64,000 bases of DNA from Vanessa cardui (lineage: Eukaryota; Arthropoda; Insecta; Lepidoptera; Nymphalidae), in NCBI RefSeq assembly GCF_905220365.1, contig NC_061134.1:4417001-4481000 (forward strand), in the 5' to 3' direction. Under the pieces are notes generated by a model. The model had not been told where the DNA came from. It did not search any database and saw only the letters and a program-made list of their open reading frames with translations. Shown piece by piece: positions 39,101 to 50,700 of the stretch (within the stretch, counting starts at the first letter, position 1; each line of letters begins with the position of its first letter). The position numbers and the translations under genes are program-made.

Positions 39101-42074
39101 CTTACCTTATAACATTATACATGGTCGTTTAAATAAGTTTATTTGAGACGTAGTAACGTATAACTGGACCATCAAATGATCACGACACACATTAGAGTTA
39201 CAGTAATTGCTAATTATATATATTTTTTTTCATATAAGACTAATGTTTGGTGTACATAAGTAGTCATATCTGTTAGTTGCTTTTTTTCTACATATTTATT
39301 CCACGTTTAGATGTAATTCTAAGACGGTACTCAACCAAATGGGGTGTATAAGTTTTTGTACTAAATAAGTTGAATCGAATGAATATTTTAATAGAGAAGC
39401 AAAGGTATAAAAGAGACATCTGCCATTTTTTCCAATGAAGGATGGAAAAACTGTAAAATTCAGGGATTCATAAAATCATTCCTAGTTAATATAATCGCTG
39501 GCGTGTAAATTATGTTGCAACTTAGGTCTGAGACGAAATTTTACAAGGCCTACTAAATAAGGTTGCACCTAGTGATCAAGTAGAAAGTCTGTTCGAACTA
39601 GACAAATTGTAACACGTCTATAAACAATATAATGTTCAAATTGCTTGACATACTTACTTATTCTTCGGTCAATGTCATAACATAAAATACATATTTTGGT
39701 AAGTTATATGAATATTATTATTTGTAATCATAAAAGCGAGCATAAAACACCGAAATGTAATAAAAACACATCGACATTATTATCCCTATATACAAATAGC
39801 CGTGGTCCGTTTGAGTGCCGGCATATTTTTTGATTGGCGCAATAAGCCGGCATGCGCTGGGATTCAATTGAAAGATTGCGCCGATGTGTGGGAAGACGAC
39901 AATGCTTGCCCTCAGTCCACCGAGGATATCCTTCCAGAAAATAACTAACTAACAATCACATAAATCATACGAGCTACGTTAAAAAAGAATACAAATGAAA
40001 CGCACACATGCAAGATGTTCTTGATATTTTGACGTTCAATTTATTGCTTGTCATTTTTTCGACCATTTAAGTCATATGTATGAATCGATATAAAATAATA
40101 TACTCTATTATTATCAATACATATTAACGAGAAAAAAGGCACACAGTGATTCGTAATCTAGACATAATTATATGACTGCAGCAAGGGTTTTGTGATATAT
40201 AATTTGAGGTTTCGTGGAGAGTATGTTTATAATATACTCTCAGACAAACTGGTTCATGCATCACAAGAAAAACACTGGCTAGTTTTTCATCGATCCTGTT
40301 GTTAGTTACCCCGTAAAATAAAACTTCCAATGATATATAGTCACACAAACATGTGCAATAATGTTTTTTTTTTGTAGACTATTGAATTTAATGACTAAAA
40401 AAGAAAACAATAAAGTCTATGATTACGTATTAATTACGATCGATGGTGCCATTGCCCTCGACGGATTGTGGAACCTGTTCGCTGTGTTGATGTATCTTAT
40501 TTTTTTAATCTTATTATTTTTAAGTGCAGGCGATGCAATGTTGTTATGTGGCCAGTGTTGTTTTTTAGTTATTTAGATATAATGAATAAAAAAGGTTGTA
40601 TAGCATGATTAATTGTTATACGTTACTCAAGAGTTTCTTGTGTGCAAAAGAAAGGAGACTTAGCGATTTACTTTTATTTTACACATTTTTCTTAAATCAA
40701 ACTAAACTATCTTATAGAATACCGTGGTACGATAAATAATAATATATAGGGCAATGGACGACTACTAGGGCATATTTGATTTTTGATTAGAATTCCTTAT
40801 AAACTTGATTGAACAAAGAACTTTTAAAACGAAATATCACCTATCGTTGAAAAATGCATATATTTTTATATTAGATATTTGTTCTTTTTTACACATTTAT
40901 AGATGTTAAATATTGAATTCATAGTAATTAAAAATATAAATTATAAACATGAATAATATTTTATCTGTTCCAAGAAAGAAGTCTACTTATAAATCTGTTT
41001 AAAAGTTATCGTTGATAGAGTGAATCATACATGCGATAGCATCTCTGCATTCTAGTTGCCGATTCTATTCAATGAGTCGATTAAAATTCAGATAATGTGT
41101 GATGGTCTCGCCGGATCATCCATATTACTGACGCGCGTGTAGCATCCTGCCCACAGCACGCAGTAGGAAGTGTCCATCATGTGCCAACTTACTTCATTCA
41201 TTTCGCAGAAAAAGTAACAATAGGATTTTATGGCATATTAATATATCGTACCGAACACAATTGGCCAATTTGATAAGTTTTTGCCATATTTTTGGGACGA
41301 GGCTTAAATTATCACAATATATTTATTACGTCAAATGAATAGTGAAAAAAAATATCGTTAAAATATCAAGGGCACGTTAAAGTAAATCGGTCATTAAATA
41401 CGAAAATGTATGACTTTTATATAACTTATCGTAGCGTATCCGTAATATATAGTTATTATGTAAATCTGATGAACGACATTGTGAACGAGGGATTATTACA
41501 GTCGCCAATTATTGTAACGCTGCTATAATTCCAGAGCAAAACAAGTTGGTTTTTAAAATAACTACCCCGTTCGAAGTGGAATTCTATTTGTAGAACGGCG
41601 CCAAACCGCATTCCAACAGGACCTAGGATGTCGAGTTAATATCTTTGTCTTCCCTTTAACTAGCTTGGGTATTAATAGAACGCGGACCAACAACCTCTTA
41701 TAGTTATTACGTCCATCAATAACACGATAGTTATGTCAAATTATAAAATATATTGCACACTTTTTTTAAACATTATTAGATACTATTTGGAAATTGTCAA
41801 AAGTTAAAAGAGATATTTCATAGCCCACTTTCACAAATAGTTTACATCCTACTTATTCATATTAGCTTTAATTTAATATGACTAGAAGATAGGCAGCCGT
41901 CCCCAGCGTATCGGGCCCTTAGATGATTCAACCTTAATAGGAAAATTGCTTTGGACGTTGGTGCCGGCCGGCGGCGCGTAACATTGGCCTTACCGCACTC
42001 ACGACTTGCAGACGTGCATTTGAATTCTACGCAATCTCGCGATCATTATTCCGTCAAACCACTAATTACATAAT
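36199..42074. other. AT-rich stretch, possibly a long 5' intron
   Basis: No exon supported. GC-richer islands at 38040-38260, 39800-39940, 41100-41170 and 41880-42020 lack a convincing frame. The last lies just before the secreted-protein coding exon. Confidence 0.35.
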
Positions 42075-42087
42075 TTGTCTTTTCAGG
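42075..42087 (+). other. Splice acceptor before the secreted-protein start codon
   Basis: The stretch TTTGTCTTTTCAG followed at once by GATG is a strong 3' splice site. It implies that transcription starts upstream and that the start codon lies in the second exon or later. Confidence 0.6.
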
Positions 42088-43377
42088 ATGAAGGTCTTAC
42101 TACTTTGCATGGCCTTTGCGGCTGTGAGCTTGGCGATGCCGGTAGCTGAGGAGAAACAAGATGTGCCCGTCGTACCTGCATCAGTCCCTGAAGTCAAAAG
42201 TGAAGATGCCATCAAGCCTGAAATCGAAAAAGAAGCTGTCCCCGTAGAAGAAAAAAAGTCTGACGTTGCGCCTGCACCAGAAACTAAAGCCGCTGATAAA
42301 CCAGTGGAACCTGAAGCCAAAAGCGCTGATAAGCCCATAGATGCTACCCCTGAGGTGCAACCCGAGGCCAAGGTTGAGGCTGTTCCCGAAGTTAAGAAAG
42401 AAATTATTCCTGAAATTAAGGAATCAGCTCCAGTTAGTACTGAACCTGAACTAAAACCGGAAATAAGCCAAGCAGTGGAACCTAAACCGGAGGAAAAGAG
42501 TGCACAACCCGAAACAAAGACAGCACCCGTAGAAGAATCTAAACCGGAAGAAAGCCAAGCCAAGGTTGAAGAGATCACTGCACCAGTAGCAAAATCAGCT
42601 ATTCCTGACGTAGTCATTGACGTAGTCAACGCAGTGAAAAACCCTGCTGCAATCGCTGATGATGTAGTTGACCCTGCTGCTATCAGCCCTAGTTCTGACC
42701 CGCAACCGATTGTTTCTGGTAAGAGCGCTAACCCTGAAGACAACAAAGAGGACAAGCAAGTCAAGGCCGCTGCCCCTGAGTCTAGTGCTGTTGATGCTAG
42801 CGAGAAGAAGTTATCGGTAGAACCAAAATCAGAAGAAAAGCCAGCTGAAATTGCAACGCCTTCAGATGCATCTGCTGCCCCTAAAACCGCCGCTGTATCA
42901 GATGACTCTACCCGTGTTATTCGTGACGCAGTTGAAGAGAAAAAGGACTCAGAAACGCCACAAGCCGAAGCTAAAACTGTAGCCGAAGCTATCAAAGATG
43001 AAGTAAAGCCTGCTGAAGTACAAGTAGATGCTAAATCTGCAAAACCTACTGAAGATGTTCAAGCTCTTAAAGAAAATGAGCCCGAATCTCCTAAAGTAGA
43101 ACAGCCAACCGACGCTGCTAAAGATGTCAAATCCATTGAAATACCAAAGGACAAAGAAGACAAGGAGGTCGTACCTCTTGCGCAACCCATCGATGCCGTG
43201 AAGGAAGATGCCAAACCTGAGGTCAAATCAGAAGAAACAATCTTGAATGACGCTCCAGCAAAAGCAAAGAACAGTTCCGAAGAAAGCGCCGAGAGCTCAG
43301 AAAAGAATGAAAGTACAGAGAAGGACTCTTCGGAAGAGAGCGGCGAAAAATCAAAGGAGAACGCTCCTAAGCCTTAG
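42088..43377 (+). CDS. Secreted Glu/Lys/Pro/Ala-rich disordered protein (429 aa)
   Basis: An open frame of 429 codons starts at the ATG just after a splice acceptor (pyrimidine-rich tract ending TTTTCAG at 42087), so this is probably the whole coding region in one exon, with a 5' untranslated exon upstream. Residues 1-16 (MKVLLLCMAFAAVSLA) form a clear signal peptide. The mature chain has no Cys, Trp, Tyr, Phe or His and consists of degenerate Glu-Lys-Pro-Ala units (such as EPEAKSADKP), so it should be unfolded. One more hydrophobic patch (IPDVVIDVVNAV) lies near residue 175. The last 40 residues are Ser/Glu/Lys-rich with many S-x-E sites, the type phosphorylated by secretory-pathway kinases. 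Codon use is more GC-rich than the flanks and the frame is uninterrupted, which supports a real gene. I do not recognise the family. A cuticle, haemolymph or silk-associated structural protein is possible but not shown. Confidence 0.85.
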   Translation: MKVLLLCMAFAAVSLAMPVAEEKQDVPVVPASVPEVKSEDAIKPEIEKEAVPVEEKKSDVAPAPETKAADKPVEPEAKSADKPIDATPEVQPEAKVEAVPEVKKEIIPEIKESAPVSTEPELKPEISQAVEPKPEEKSAQPETKTAPVEESKPEESQAKVEEITAPVAKSAIPDVVIDVVNAVKNPAAIADDVVDPAAISPSSDPQPIVSGKSANPEDNKEDKQVKAAAPESSAVDASEKKLSVEPKSEEKPAEIATPSDASAAPKTAAVSDDSTRVIRDAVEEKKDSETPQAEAKTVAEAIKDEVKPAEVQVDAKSAKPTEDVQALKENEPESPKVEQPTDAAKDVKSIEIPKDKEDKEVVPLAQPIDAVKEDAKPEVKSEETILNDAPAKAKNSSEESAESSEKNESTEKDSSEESGEKSKENAPKP

Positions 43378-43655
43378 ATAAGTTATATTAAGTTCATAGG
43401 CGGTAGGCGTGTGTCGACTTGCGCCCTCGACACGCGCCCTCCGCCCGCGCAGCGCAGTGCGTTTGTGATCAGCATCCTCGCGCGATGTGACCCCGCCTGG
43501 TCATCACGTCCGCGTGTATATCTGACTATTCATTAGTACTAGAGACTTATTTAAATAGTGGAAACGAAAAATTACCTACGTTGTAATTATTTTCAAGTAA
43601 ATTATCGAAATCACTGTACTATAAGTAATAATAAATACGTTTTTTATAACAAATA
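43378..43655 (+). promoter_or_regulatory. 3' UTR with poly(A) signal of the secreted-protein gene
   Basis: After the TAG stop there is a GC-rich stretch (43400-43520) and then AT-rich sequence with AATAAA at 43630-43635, the first good polyadenylation signal. The cleavage site is inferred to lie 15-25 bases further on. Confidence 0.5.
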
Positions 43656-44089
43656 TTTCATTTTTCCTACAACGTTTAAAACCCACTTGAGACATATGAC
43701 ATACTAGTATTTGAACTGATTAATAAGAAGCTAAAATAATAATAAAATCGTTTCAAATTTTCTGATAATATAAGTATACAAAAATACTGACAATGATATT
43801 ATCGTTTTCAGAAATAAGCTGCTATATTTTTCGTTTGAATATTTTCTTTGATATTAAGAACAATATTTTAGTTTCTATTTACATACTTATTAATATAATA
43901 AATTATATTACTTACATTCATTATGAATTATTTAAATTTGAGAATATAAACTGTATATACTTGTGATCATGGCTTGTGATCACCGTTATATTACATACAA
44001 ATAAAATTTCAAATCGAAAAGTACTTTTAAATATAACTTTGAAATATTACTGAACATAAATTTACAGATTAAAATAAATTTAATATATA

Positions 44090-44493
44090 TGTCGGCGCGG
44101 AACCACGAATTTAAGAAAAACACGTGTCCAGAAATGATTATTTTAATAATTTAAAACTATTTCATTGTTAAATGAATAATTTTTAGTGAATTTTGAAATG
44201 TTAAATTACTCTGAAAAATTTAATGTTTGTAAACAACTGTTATCTTGAGTGAATAAGTCTACCCACCTATTTTTGTTATAAAAGATCAAGCGACCGCCGG
44301 TTTCGACAGACTTGGTCGAGCCGTCGGAGCGAACGGACAGTCTCATATTGGAATAAATCAGAGAGGATTATTTCCTGACTTTTATTTCATACCACCGAAG
44401 ATGGTTAAAGATCGAAACTCTGACACTCGTGACGTCAGCTATGCTGACGTCATGTTTTTTAAAAAAACGCGCTCGGACGTGCTTGCTCCGTTA
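44090..44493 (+). repeat. 5' LTR
   Basis: Left 404-bp LTR, TGTCGG to CCGTTA. It carries AATAAA near 44353 and a GC-richer segment (44290-44340), and ends with the CRE palindrome at 44430-44452. An ATG at 44401 opens a 57-codon frame that runs across the LTR border into the interior. Confidence 0.85.
44430..44452. promoter_or_regulatory. Paired CRE/ATF sites in perfect inverted repeat (5' LTR)
   Basis: TGACGTCAGC, a 3-base spacer TAT, then GCTGACGTCA: a perfect 10-bp inverted repeat containing two full CRE consensus octamers. The identical copy in the 3' LTR is at 46981-47003. bZIP (CREB/ATF) binding is inferred from the motif only. Confidence 0.55.
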
Positions 44494-45118
44494 TCAGAAG
44501 TGGGATTGGAACAAGCTCCGATCTCTGCTACGTCCTCATCAGCTTCGGTTCCACCTGTCATATAAGGATCGCTACAAGACAGAACCATATTGCGAAGTGA
44601 TAAGAAGATCTCTAAGCGCAGTGCTTAAACTTACTGCCTGGTGTAATGGGGCCTATCTATGTGGGAGGACCGCAAACCACGAATCCAATAAATCATTCAT
44701 CAGCTCCTAGGCCGACTAGTGCGGGAGTACCCACTTCATCAACACTTGAGGCGGCTACTTCTTACAATTAAGAACAATATGCTTCAAGGGCATCCTCATT
44801 TGCCATGCTGTTCATATGTGTGGAACATCTTAATTGAAAAATCAACAACTGACCATGTGGATCACGGAGAACATGGATATCACAGGGAAATGAGACGCTA
44901 AGATAAACAACACGTCAGGAAACAGCCGAGCAAATGGCTATTTGGAAAAAGTCATTACTACCCTCAAAAACGAGTTAATAATAATCAAGAACTACGAGAC
45001 CGAACAGTGCATCTACTATATGAAGTTGCACCACTCTATTATTACACAAAGGAAACATCGCATACCACCTGAACTTCTTAAACCTGATCGGCATTAATAA
45101 CAAAGGGGACTTTGCAGC

Positions 45119-45725
45119 ACTAACAACACGACAACAGCAACGAGTGACTTTTGTGCGGAATAAAACAGTCATCGCTTCTATTCTCAGAAAACTAAAATCA
45201 TTATTTTCAGCATAAAGATTAATGAGTCCACGTAACCACCATTACTTGATGTGATTAATTAATTGTGTCTTTCGAGATTTACAGGTTTCATAAGAACGCA
45301 TCGCATCGCGAAGGTGGTCGGCAGAGGGCGCTCGTGATCAGCTTCGTCGTGCACCGCAGCCGGGCGACCAAGAAATGCGACTGGTGCAGAGCACGCACCA
45401 TCCCGCAGAATGTCACTAATAACACAACTACAGCAACGAATGACCCTTGTTCGAAATATAACAGTCATCTTTTTATTCTCAGAAAACTAAAATTAATTAT
45501 TTTCAACATAAAGACTAAGAGTCCACGTAACCACTATTACATGATATGACTAATTAAGTGTGTCTTTCGAGATTTACAGGTTTCATAAAAATTAAGACAG
45601 TGGAGAAGGTGGTCGGCAGAGGGCGTTCGTGATCAGCTTGGCAGAGGGCGCTCGTGATCAGCTTCGCCGAGCACCACAACCAGAAACGCGACCGGTGCAG
45701 AGCGCGCACCGTCCCGCAGAATGGC
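45119..45725 (+). repeat. Tandem duplication of about 300 bp inside the LTR element
   Basis: Two diverged units start ACTAACAACAC (45119) and ACTAATAACAC (about 45416). They share the CTCAGAAAACTAAAAT and TTTCGAGATTTACAGG segments and the GGTCGGCAGAGGGCG block. The second unit has a further 25-bp duplication of GGCAGAGGGCG-YTCGTGATCAGCTT. Confidence 0.7.
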
Positions 45726-45970
45726 CGTGACAGTGGGAGTTGTCGTCCATATCACGAGCTGGTCAGTCAGTGCGAGTGGTCAGCATCGACGAGAACTAAT
45801 CATCGCATAAAACTGTGAGGCAAAATTTACTTATCTTACCTCTTAAAATCTAAAGAAATAAAAAAGAGCAATAACAAAAAAGAAAAAAAAAAAAAAAAAA
45901 AAAATTTTGAATATTAATTACCATTGAGATTCCTCATGCAACCATAACTACACACGTACACTCTCGTTTG

Positions 45971-46430
45971 AGAGTGATACCTCTGAGCTAACCACGTGTT
46001 ACCCTCGTATTACTCACGGATCCTTGATGTATCCAAAAGTGAACCATGAGATACCGTTGGGAGGCGTTGTGGAGCCGTGGTAGCCATTTATATACCGTAA
46101 TCTGGAGAGTGATACCTCTGAGCTAACCACGTGTTACCCTTGAGCTACCCGCGGATCCTTGATGTATCCACAGAGAACCATGAGATACCGTAGGGAGACC
46201 TTGTGGACCGTGGTTAGACATGTATACACCACAGATCTACGAGAACCTTTAGTAGCCATGTATATACCATAGTCTGGAGAGTGATACCTCTGAGCTAACC
46301 ACGTGTTACCCTTGAGCTACCCGCGGATCCTTGATGTATCCACAGAGAACCATGAGATACCGTAGGGAGACCTTGTGGACCGTGGTATAGACATGTATAC
46401 ACCACAGATCTACGAGAACCTTTAACAGTT
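45971..46430 (+). repeat. Three-copy tandem repeat (135/172 bp period) inside the LTR element
   Basis: Units begin AGAGTGATACCTCTGAGC at 45971, 46106 and 46278. The first spacing is 135 bp and the second 172 bp. The difference is a 37-bp block (starting AGACATGTATACACC) present in units 2 and 3 only. A run of 22 A lies just upstream at 45883-45904. Confidence 0.7.
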
Positions 46431-46640
46431 ATGAGCATAGTATGCGTAAAATCTGCCCACATTTATTATAATAAAGGTGCATGAGAGATTTCTTTGTGTA
46501 CTGTTTTACAAAACAATTATCAAAGGTCAACATGATGTGTTGCTTACAGATACCTGCTTCAAAAATGTTTTTTGATTCGCAGATTTCCAATCGCACAACT
46601 TAGGCAGGTGCAGAGCGCGCACCGCCTGTCAGAATGGCCG

Positions 46641-47044
46641 TGTCGGCGCGGAACCACGAATTTAAGAAAAACACGTGTCCAGAAATGATTATTTTAATAA
46701 TTTAAAACTATTTCATTGTTAAATGAATAATTTTTAGTGAATTTTGAAATGTTAAATTACTCTGAAAAATTTAATGTTTGTAAACAACTGTTATCTTGAG
46801 TGAATAAGTCTACCCACCTATTTTTGTTATAAAAGATCAAGCGACCGCCGGTTTCGACAGACTTGGTCGAGCCGTCGGAGCGAACGGACAGTCTCATATT
46901 GGAATAAATCAGAGAGGATTATTTCCTGACTTTTATTTCATACCACCGAAGATGGTTAAAGATCGAAACTCTGACACTCGTGACGTCAGCTATGCTGACG
47001 TCATGTTTTTTAAAAAAACGCGCTCGGACGTGCTTGCTCCGTTA
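46641..47044 (+). repeat. 3' LTR
   Basis: Right LTR, apparently identical to the left one at an offset of 2551 bp. It is followed by the TATA target duplication and then unique AT-rich sequence. Confidence 0.85.
46981..47003. promoter_or_regulatory. Paired CRE/ATF sites in perfect inverted repeat (3' LTR)
   Basis: Same structure as in the 5' LTR. In this LTR it could act on flanking host DNA to the right, towards the kinase exon at 47707. Confidence 0.5.
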
Positions 47045-47139
47045 TATAGTATAACCAGCATTAGACCGAAGAGAATTTATTACTAGTCAAGTTAATCATA
47101 TTTAATCAACCATTATTAACTTTTAAAAATTTTACCACT

Positions 47140-47327
47140 GATATGAAAAGAAAAACACTTTTGGCCGTCCATACGCTTAGATCTTTTAAGTACTCAACGG
47201 AATTTCATATGGTTTTCGTCAATTAACATAGTTAAATAGATTTTTCATTTTGTGTTTCAATGTTCTTCAACCTAAGAAAGATTGTATACCCATGCTATTC
47301 CTGTGTGAAGCCGGGACAGGTAGCTAG
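47140..47327 (+). mobile_element. Helitron-like 3' end
   Basis: It ends CCTGTGTGAAGCCGGGACAG then GTAGCTAGT. The CCTGT/ACAGG stem just before a CTAGT terminus is the standard Helitron 3' end in Lepidoptera. No Rep/helicase coding is present, so it is non-autonomous. Confidence 0.55.
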
Positions 47328-47344
47328 TATATATATTAGGAATA

Positions 47345-47553
47345 AAGTATGAGACAACATCACATACATTACTCTGATCCCAATGTAAGTAGCTGAAGCA
47401 CTTGTGTTATGGAAATCAGAAGTTACGATGGTACCACAAACACCCAGACCCAAAACAACGTAGAAAATTAATGGTAATCTACATCGAACCTGGGACCTCG
47501 GAATGGTATACCCATGAAAACCGGTGTGCATACCACTCGACCACGGAGGTCGT
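47345..47553 (-). mobile_element. Second tRNA-derived SINE family, copy 2
   Basis: Same family as 20465-20690. The head reads GACCTCCGTGGTCGAGTGGT. A short deletion removes the segment before the B box. It sits between a Helitron-like tail and the last visible kinase exon. Confidence 0.6.
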
Positions 47554-47706
47554 CGGATCCATTCTAACTTAGAATAAGTCTAAGCGTCTACAATCCTAAT
47601 TTATATTTATGTTTTTTTTTTTTTTATGTGAGTATACTTTTATCTGTATTGGAATCTACATTGAAATTAGATACTGGCAATTGTTTTAGATAAAATAAAA
47701 ATAAAC

Positions 47707-47795
47707 CTCTCCAGTCAGCATGCGGCAGGAGATTACTCCGAGAGACCACCAATCCACGGCGTGGCCGTATGGCTCCCGATGCAGCACTTCTGGCG
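47707..47795 (-). CDS. S6KL: S6KL-like kinase exon with APE and DWW motifs
   Basis: After an acceptor (TTTATTTATAG), 89 bp complete the Ala codon and encode APEVLHREPYGHAVDWW and then SLGVISCRMLTGE. The donor is GTTTAT. APE and the Asp of DWW are standard kinase subdomains VIII and IX. The exon is too short to stand out as an open frame by itself. It was found because its split codon completes the previous exon exactly. The next exon, expected to code for subdomains X-XI, was not found to its left. Confidence 0.88.
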
Positions 47796-50700
47796 CTATA
47801 AATAAAAATAATAATAAATTACTAAACATTCAAAAACAGGAATATGTATATTATGGGCAGTAGATGTACGGCTTAGCTTTTCATTAAATTCAATAATGCA
47901 ACATGACAATTCAAAAGGGCTACTATTTACTCCAATTTTTTTTATGTGAACAAACATTTAAAAACGAGGTAATATATTACGGTTCAATACATACATGTAT
48001 ATATAGCATAGATTTCTGGACAAGATAATAATAACCCTTTTTAGATTTTACAGTAAAGCAACCATTCACACTTCTTGTGCTCTACGCAACTCACATTCCC
48101 CCATTCACACTGAAGCAACATATTATGTAAAATAAACGATTATGTATATTTACTTCGATGGAAGGAATCTCGATGTCGTGTAGCACACGAAGTCCTGATG
48201 TCACATTTGATGCACTTGCAGTTTTATTTTTCAATGACAGTGAAAATCGTACAAAATAATTACGACCATACTTATAAATGCTTTTGAGGGTAATAATATA
48301 ATAATAATGCTGTCTTCTTCTTGCAAATGATAATTCAATAGTGAAAGAGAGAAAACACTAACCCCCTCTAACGCAACATTTATACGTGAAACCGTAAATG
48401 GTTCCATTTTATTTGCAATTAAATCGATTTTCTAAAAAATACTGATTCTTAGACTATACGATTTCTTCGATATTAATTCTACTGTAACTTTATAAAATTA
48501 TTAATCATAATATCATAATAATAAACAAACAGTTAATCGATATTATTTTTATACGATGAACTAGTTTTCACACGATCGACATTAAATTTTAAAAAAAGTC
48601 AAAGGACCAACTACGGAAAATTCCGCCTCGATTGTTTTGTACATAGTTATATACCGTTCGGTAATTCTCAATATTTAAAAATCATTTAAATAATGCACCT
48701 AAATACACAGTATTAAAAGAATTTAATTATGGTTTAAATAATAAAATAGTCAAACGTATAATATCATTAAAGGTAGGTACAATAAAAAATAAAAAAAATA
48801 TTAATACTCCATCATTTATTCACATTTTTATATAAATTATCACAAGACTAAGATTTTTGTTTATTTTTGAACTCATAAATCACAACATATACTAACTTTC
48901 ATCATACACTAACATGTAACAGCCATCCACATTAAGATATATTCATCTTTCAAATAAGGCCATAGCAAGTGCAATTTTATTAAAATTTACAGTGCCCAAA
49001 GTAACATTAAGAACGAGGCACACCATTAAGGTAATGTTTAGATAATATTGTCGTAACACTGGATTACTGTTAAACGATCCAGTCGGGAGAATCAACGAGG
49101 TACTAGCTGATATGGAAACGATACGGGCACAATAAATAACTACAGCCTATCGCAATTGCAGGAGTAAAGAGGAATAGACAACTGTGACCTTGAATTGATT
49201 TGACATCATTGGCCGATCCAAAATTATCTATGGTATACATTGTGATGTGTGAAATATAATCGCTTTTTTAATATCGGCGAAGTTTTAGTAAAACAAAACT
49301 TAAGTAAATATAATTGGAATACAGTTATCATGTATTTTAAATGGAAAAATATTAATCAATAACTGTTTTTGGAGCCTGCAAGTTATTAGCAAATCGCTTG
49401 TGATGGTAAGTGTGATTTTTCATGTCCACTCCTGCCATTGCAATATAGCATACAATCGTCATAATACATAAGTTATTGTAAAATTTGAATAATCAATCAG
49501 CAATTGCAATGTACAGCCTCATCTTTGGCGACGAAATTATATTTTTAATTATAGTTACATATAGGAAACTATTTTTCCAATAGAGATGCGATCACGCTAA
49601 AGCTAGAGTCACAAAATGAGGTAGGAAAGTAAATAATTAGAAGTTTAATCATGGATGGATTCATTCCTCCGCCCAGATGTTAGAGAACATTTAGAGACAA
49701 CGAAAACAAACGGAACACCAAGGTCTACTATGGCGCGATGACTGTAAACAACTAGGTTTGACATCTAATGTTATGTGTCAATCCTGACACGTGTAGTGCG
49801 AGCTCTTTTATCTTATTACAAATCATTCATTCCAAAACATTCTTCACATTTTTTTGTATTCTTGTACAGATTAAACAGGTAACTTGACAATTAAAGAGCA
49901 ATTTTTCAACTTCTTAGGCTGTAATATCTATATAATATAATCTGTTTTCAAATAAACAGATTTTCATTTGTTTTACGCGATTACTATCTGATGTTTACGA
50001 TTGGACCGACGTGATATTACAGCCTCAGTTAAGGAGGAACTCAATTATAGATTAACGTGCCTTGATATATGATAGTTCATAATTACAGTTAAGAGGGCGA
50101 TACATTGTATTATTTAGTGACATCTGATACACAATAGACTGCTATAATATAAAAAAATGAATAGTTCTCTATACGCTAAAAATATTCTATTTCAATAGAA
50201 TTTTTTATCTGTGTAAGAATATATCGAGGTGAAGAATCAGACCTATGGTTGTTTTATATGTTATAACACTAAACACTACTTAATTTATAACATGGAAATT
50301 TTGTTTTATTGTTTAGTTAAACGGAAGGCGAAATAATTTGTTACCTACATAAATACATACTATGATATCTCATGCACCTTTCTATGTGGGACGATTTCCA
50401 GAATCCAAAAGCGACGTAATAAATATTTGATACCGACCAATCCGCGCTTCGGAATCGTGGAAATAATATACCATTAACTAAGCATTAGTTTCATAAAGCT
50501 CTCAATGTTGAAATAAATTCACTATATGATGAAAAATATTAAATGAGAAAATTTGTAATATTCTCCTATACATTTAAATATATACAACACTTATGTTATA
50601 GAATTAATATCTTCGATACGACGATCTAATCTAAAAAACGTTGACACACAAAATAATATATCATATACATATATATCTATACAACGACGAAAATCGGCGA

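Larger units (their letters stand above)
44090..47044 (+). mobile_element. Young non-autonomous LTR retrotransposon
   Basis: Two 404-bp direct repeats (44090-44493 and 46641-47044) start TGTCGG and end CCGTTA, and I found no difference between them by eye. The element is flanked by TATA on both sides (44086-44089, 47045-47048), a 4-bp target duplication typical of Ty3/gypsy-type integrases. The 2147-bp interior has no gag, protease, reverse transcriptase or integrase. It consists of short broken frames, a 300-bp tandem duplication, larger repeats and an A22 run. No clear primer-binding site or polypurine tract is visible. It must have moved using another element's enzymes. The strand is assigned from the AATAAA and promoter-like layout of the LTR and is uncertain. 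Confidence 0.85.

Noticed and set aside
42066..42995. 309-codon open frame on the - strand
   Set aside because: Antisense shadow of the secreted-protein gene. The Ser/Ala/Gly-rich product follows from the Glu/Lys/Pro codons on the other strand, and there is no splice or start context.
45971..46430. Possible CRISPR-like or satellite array
   Set aside because: The units are 135-172 bp, only three in number, without spacer structure, and lie inside an LTR element.
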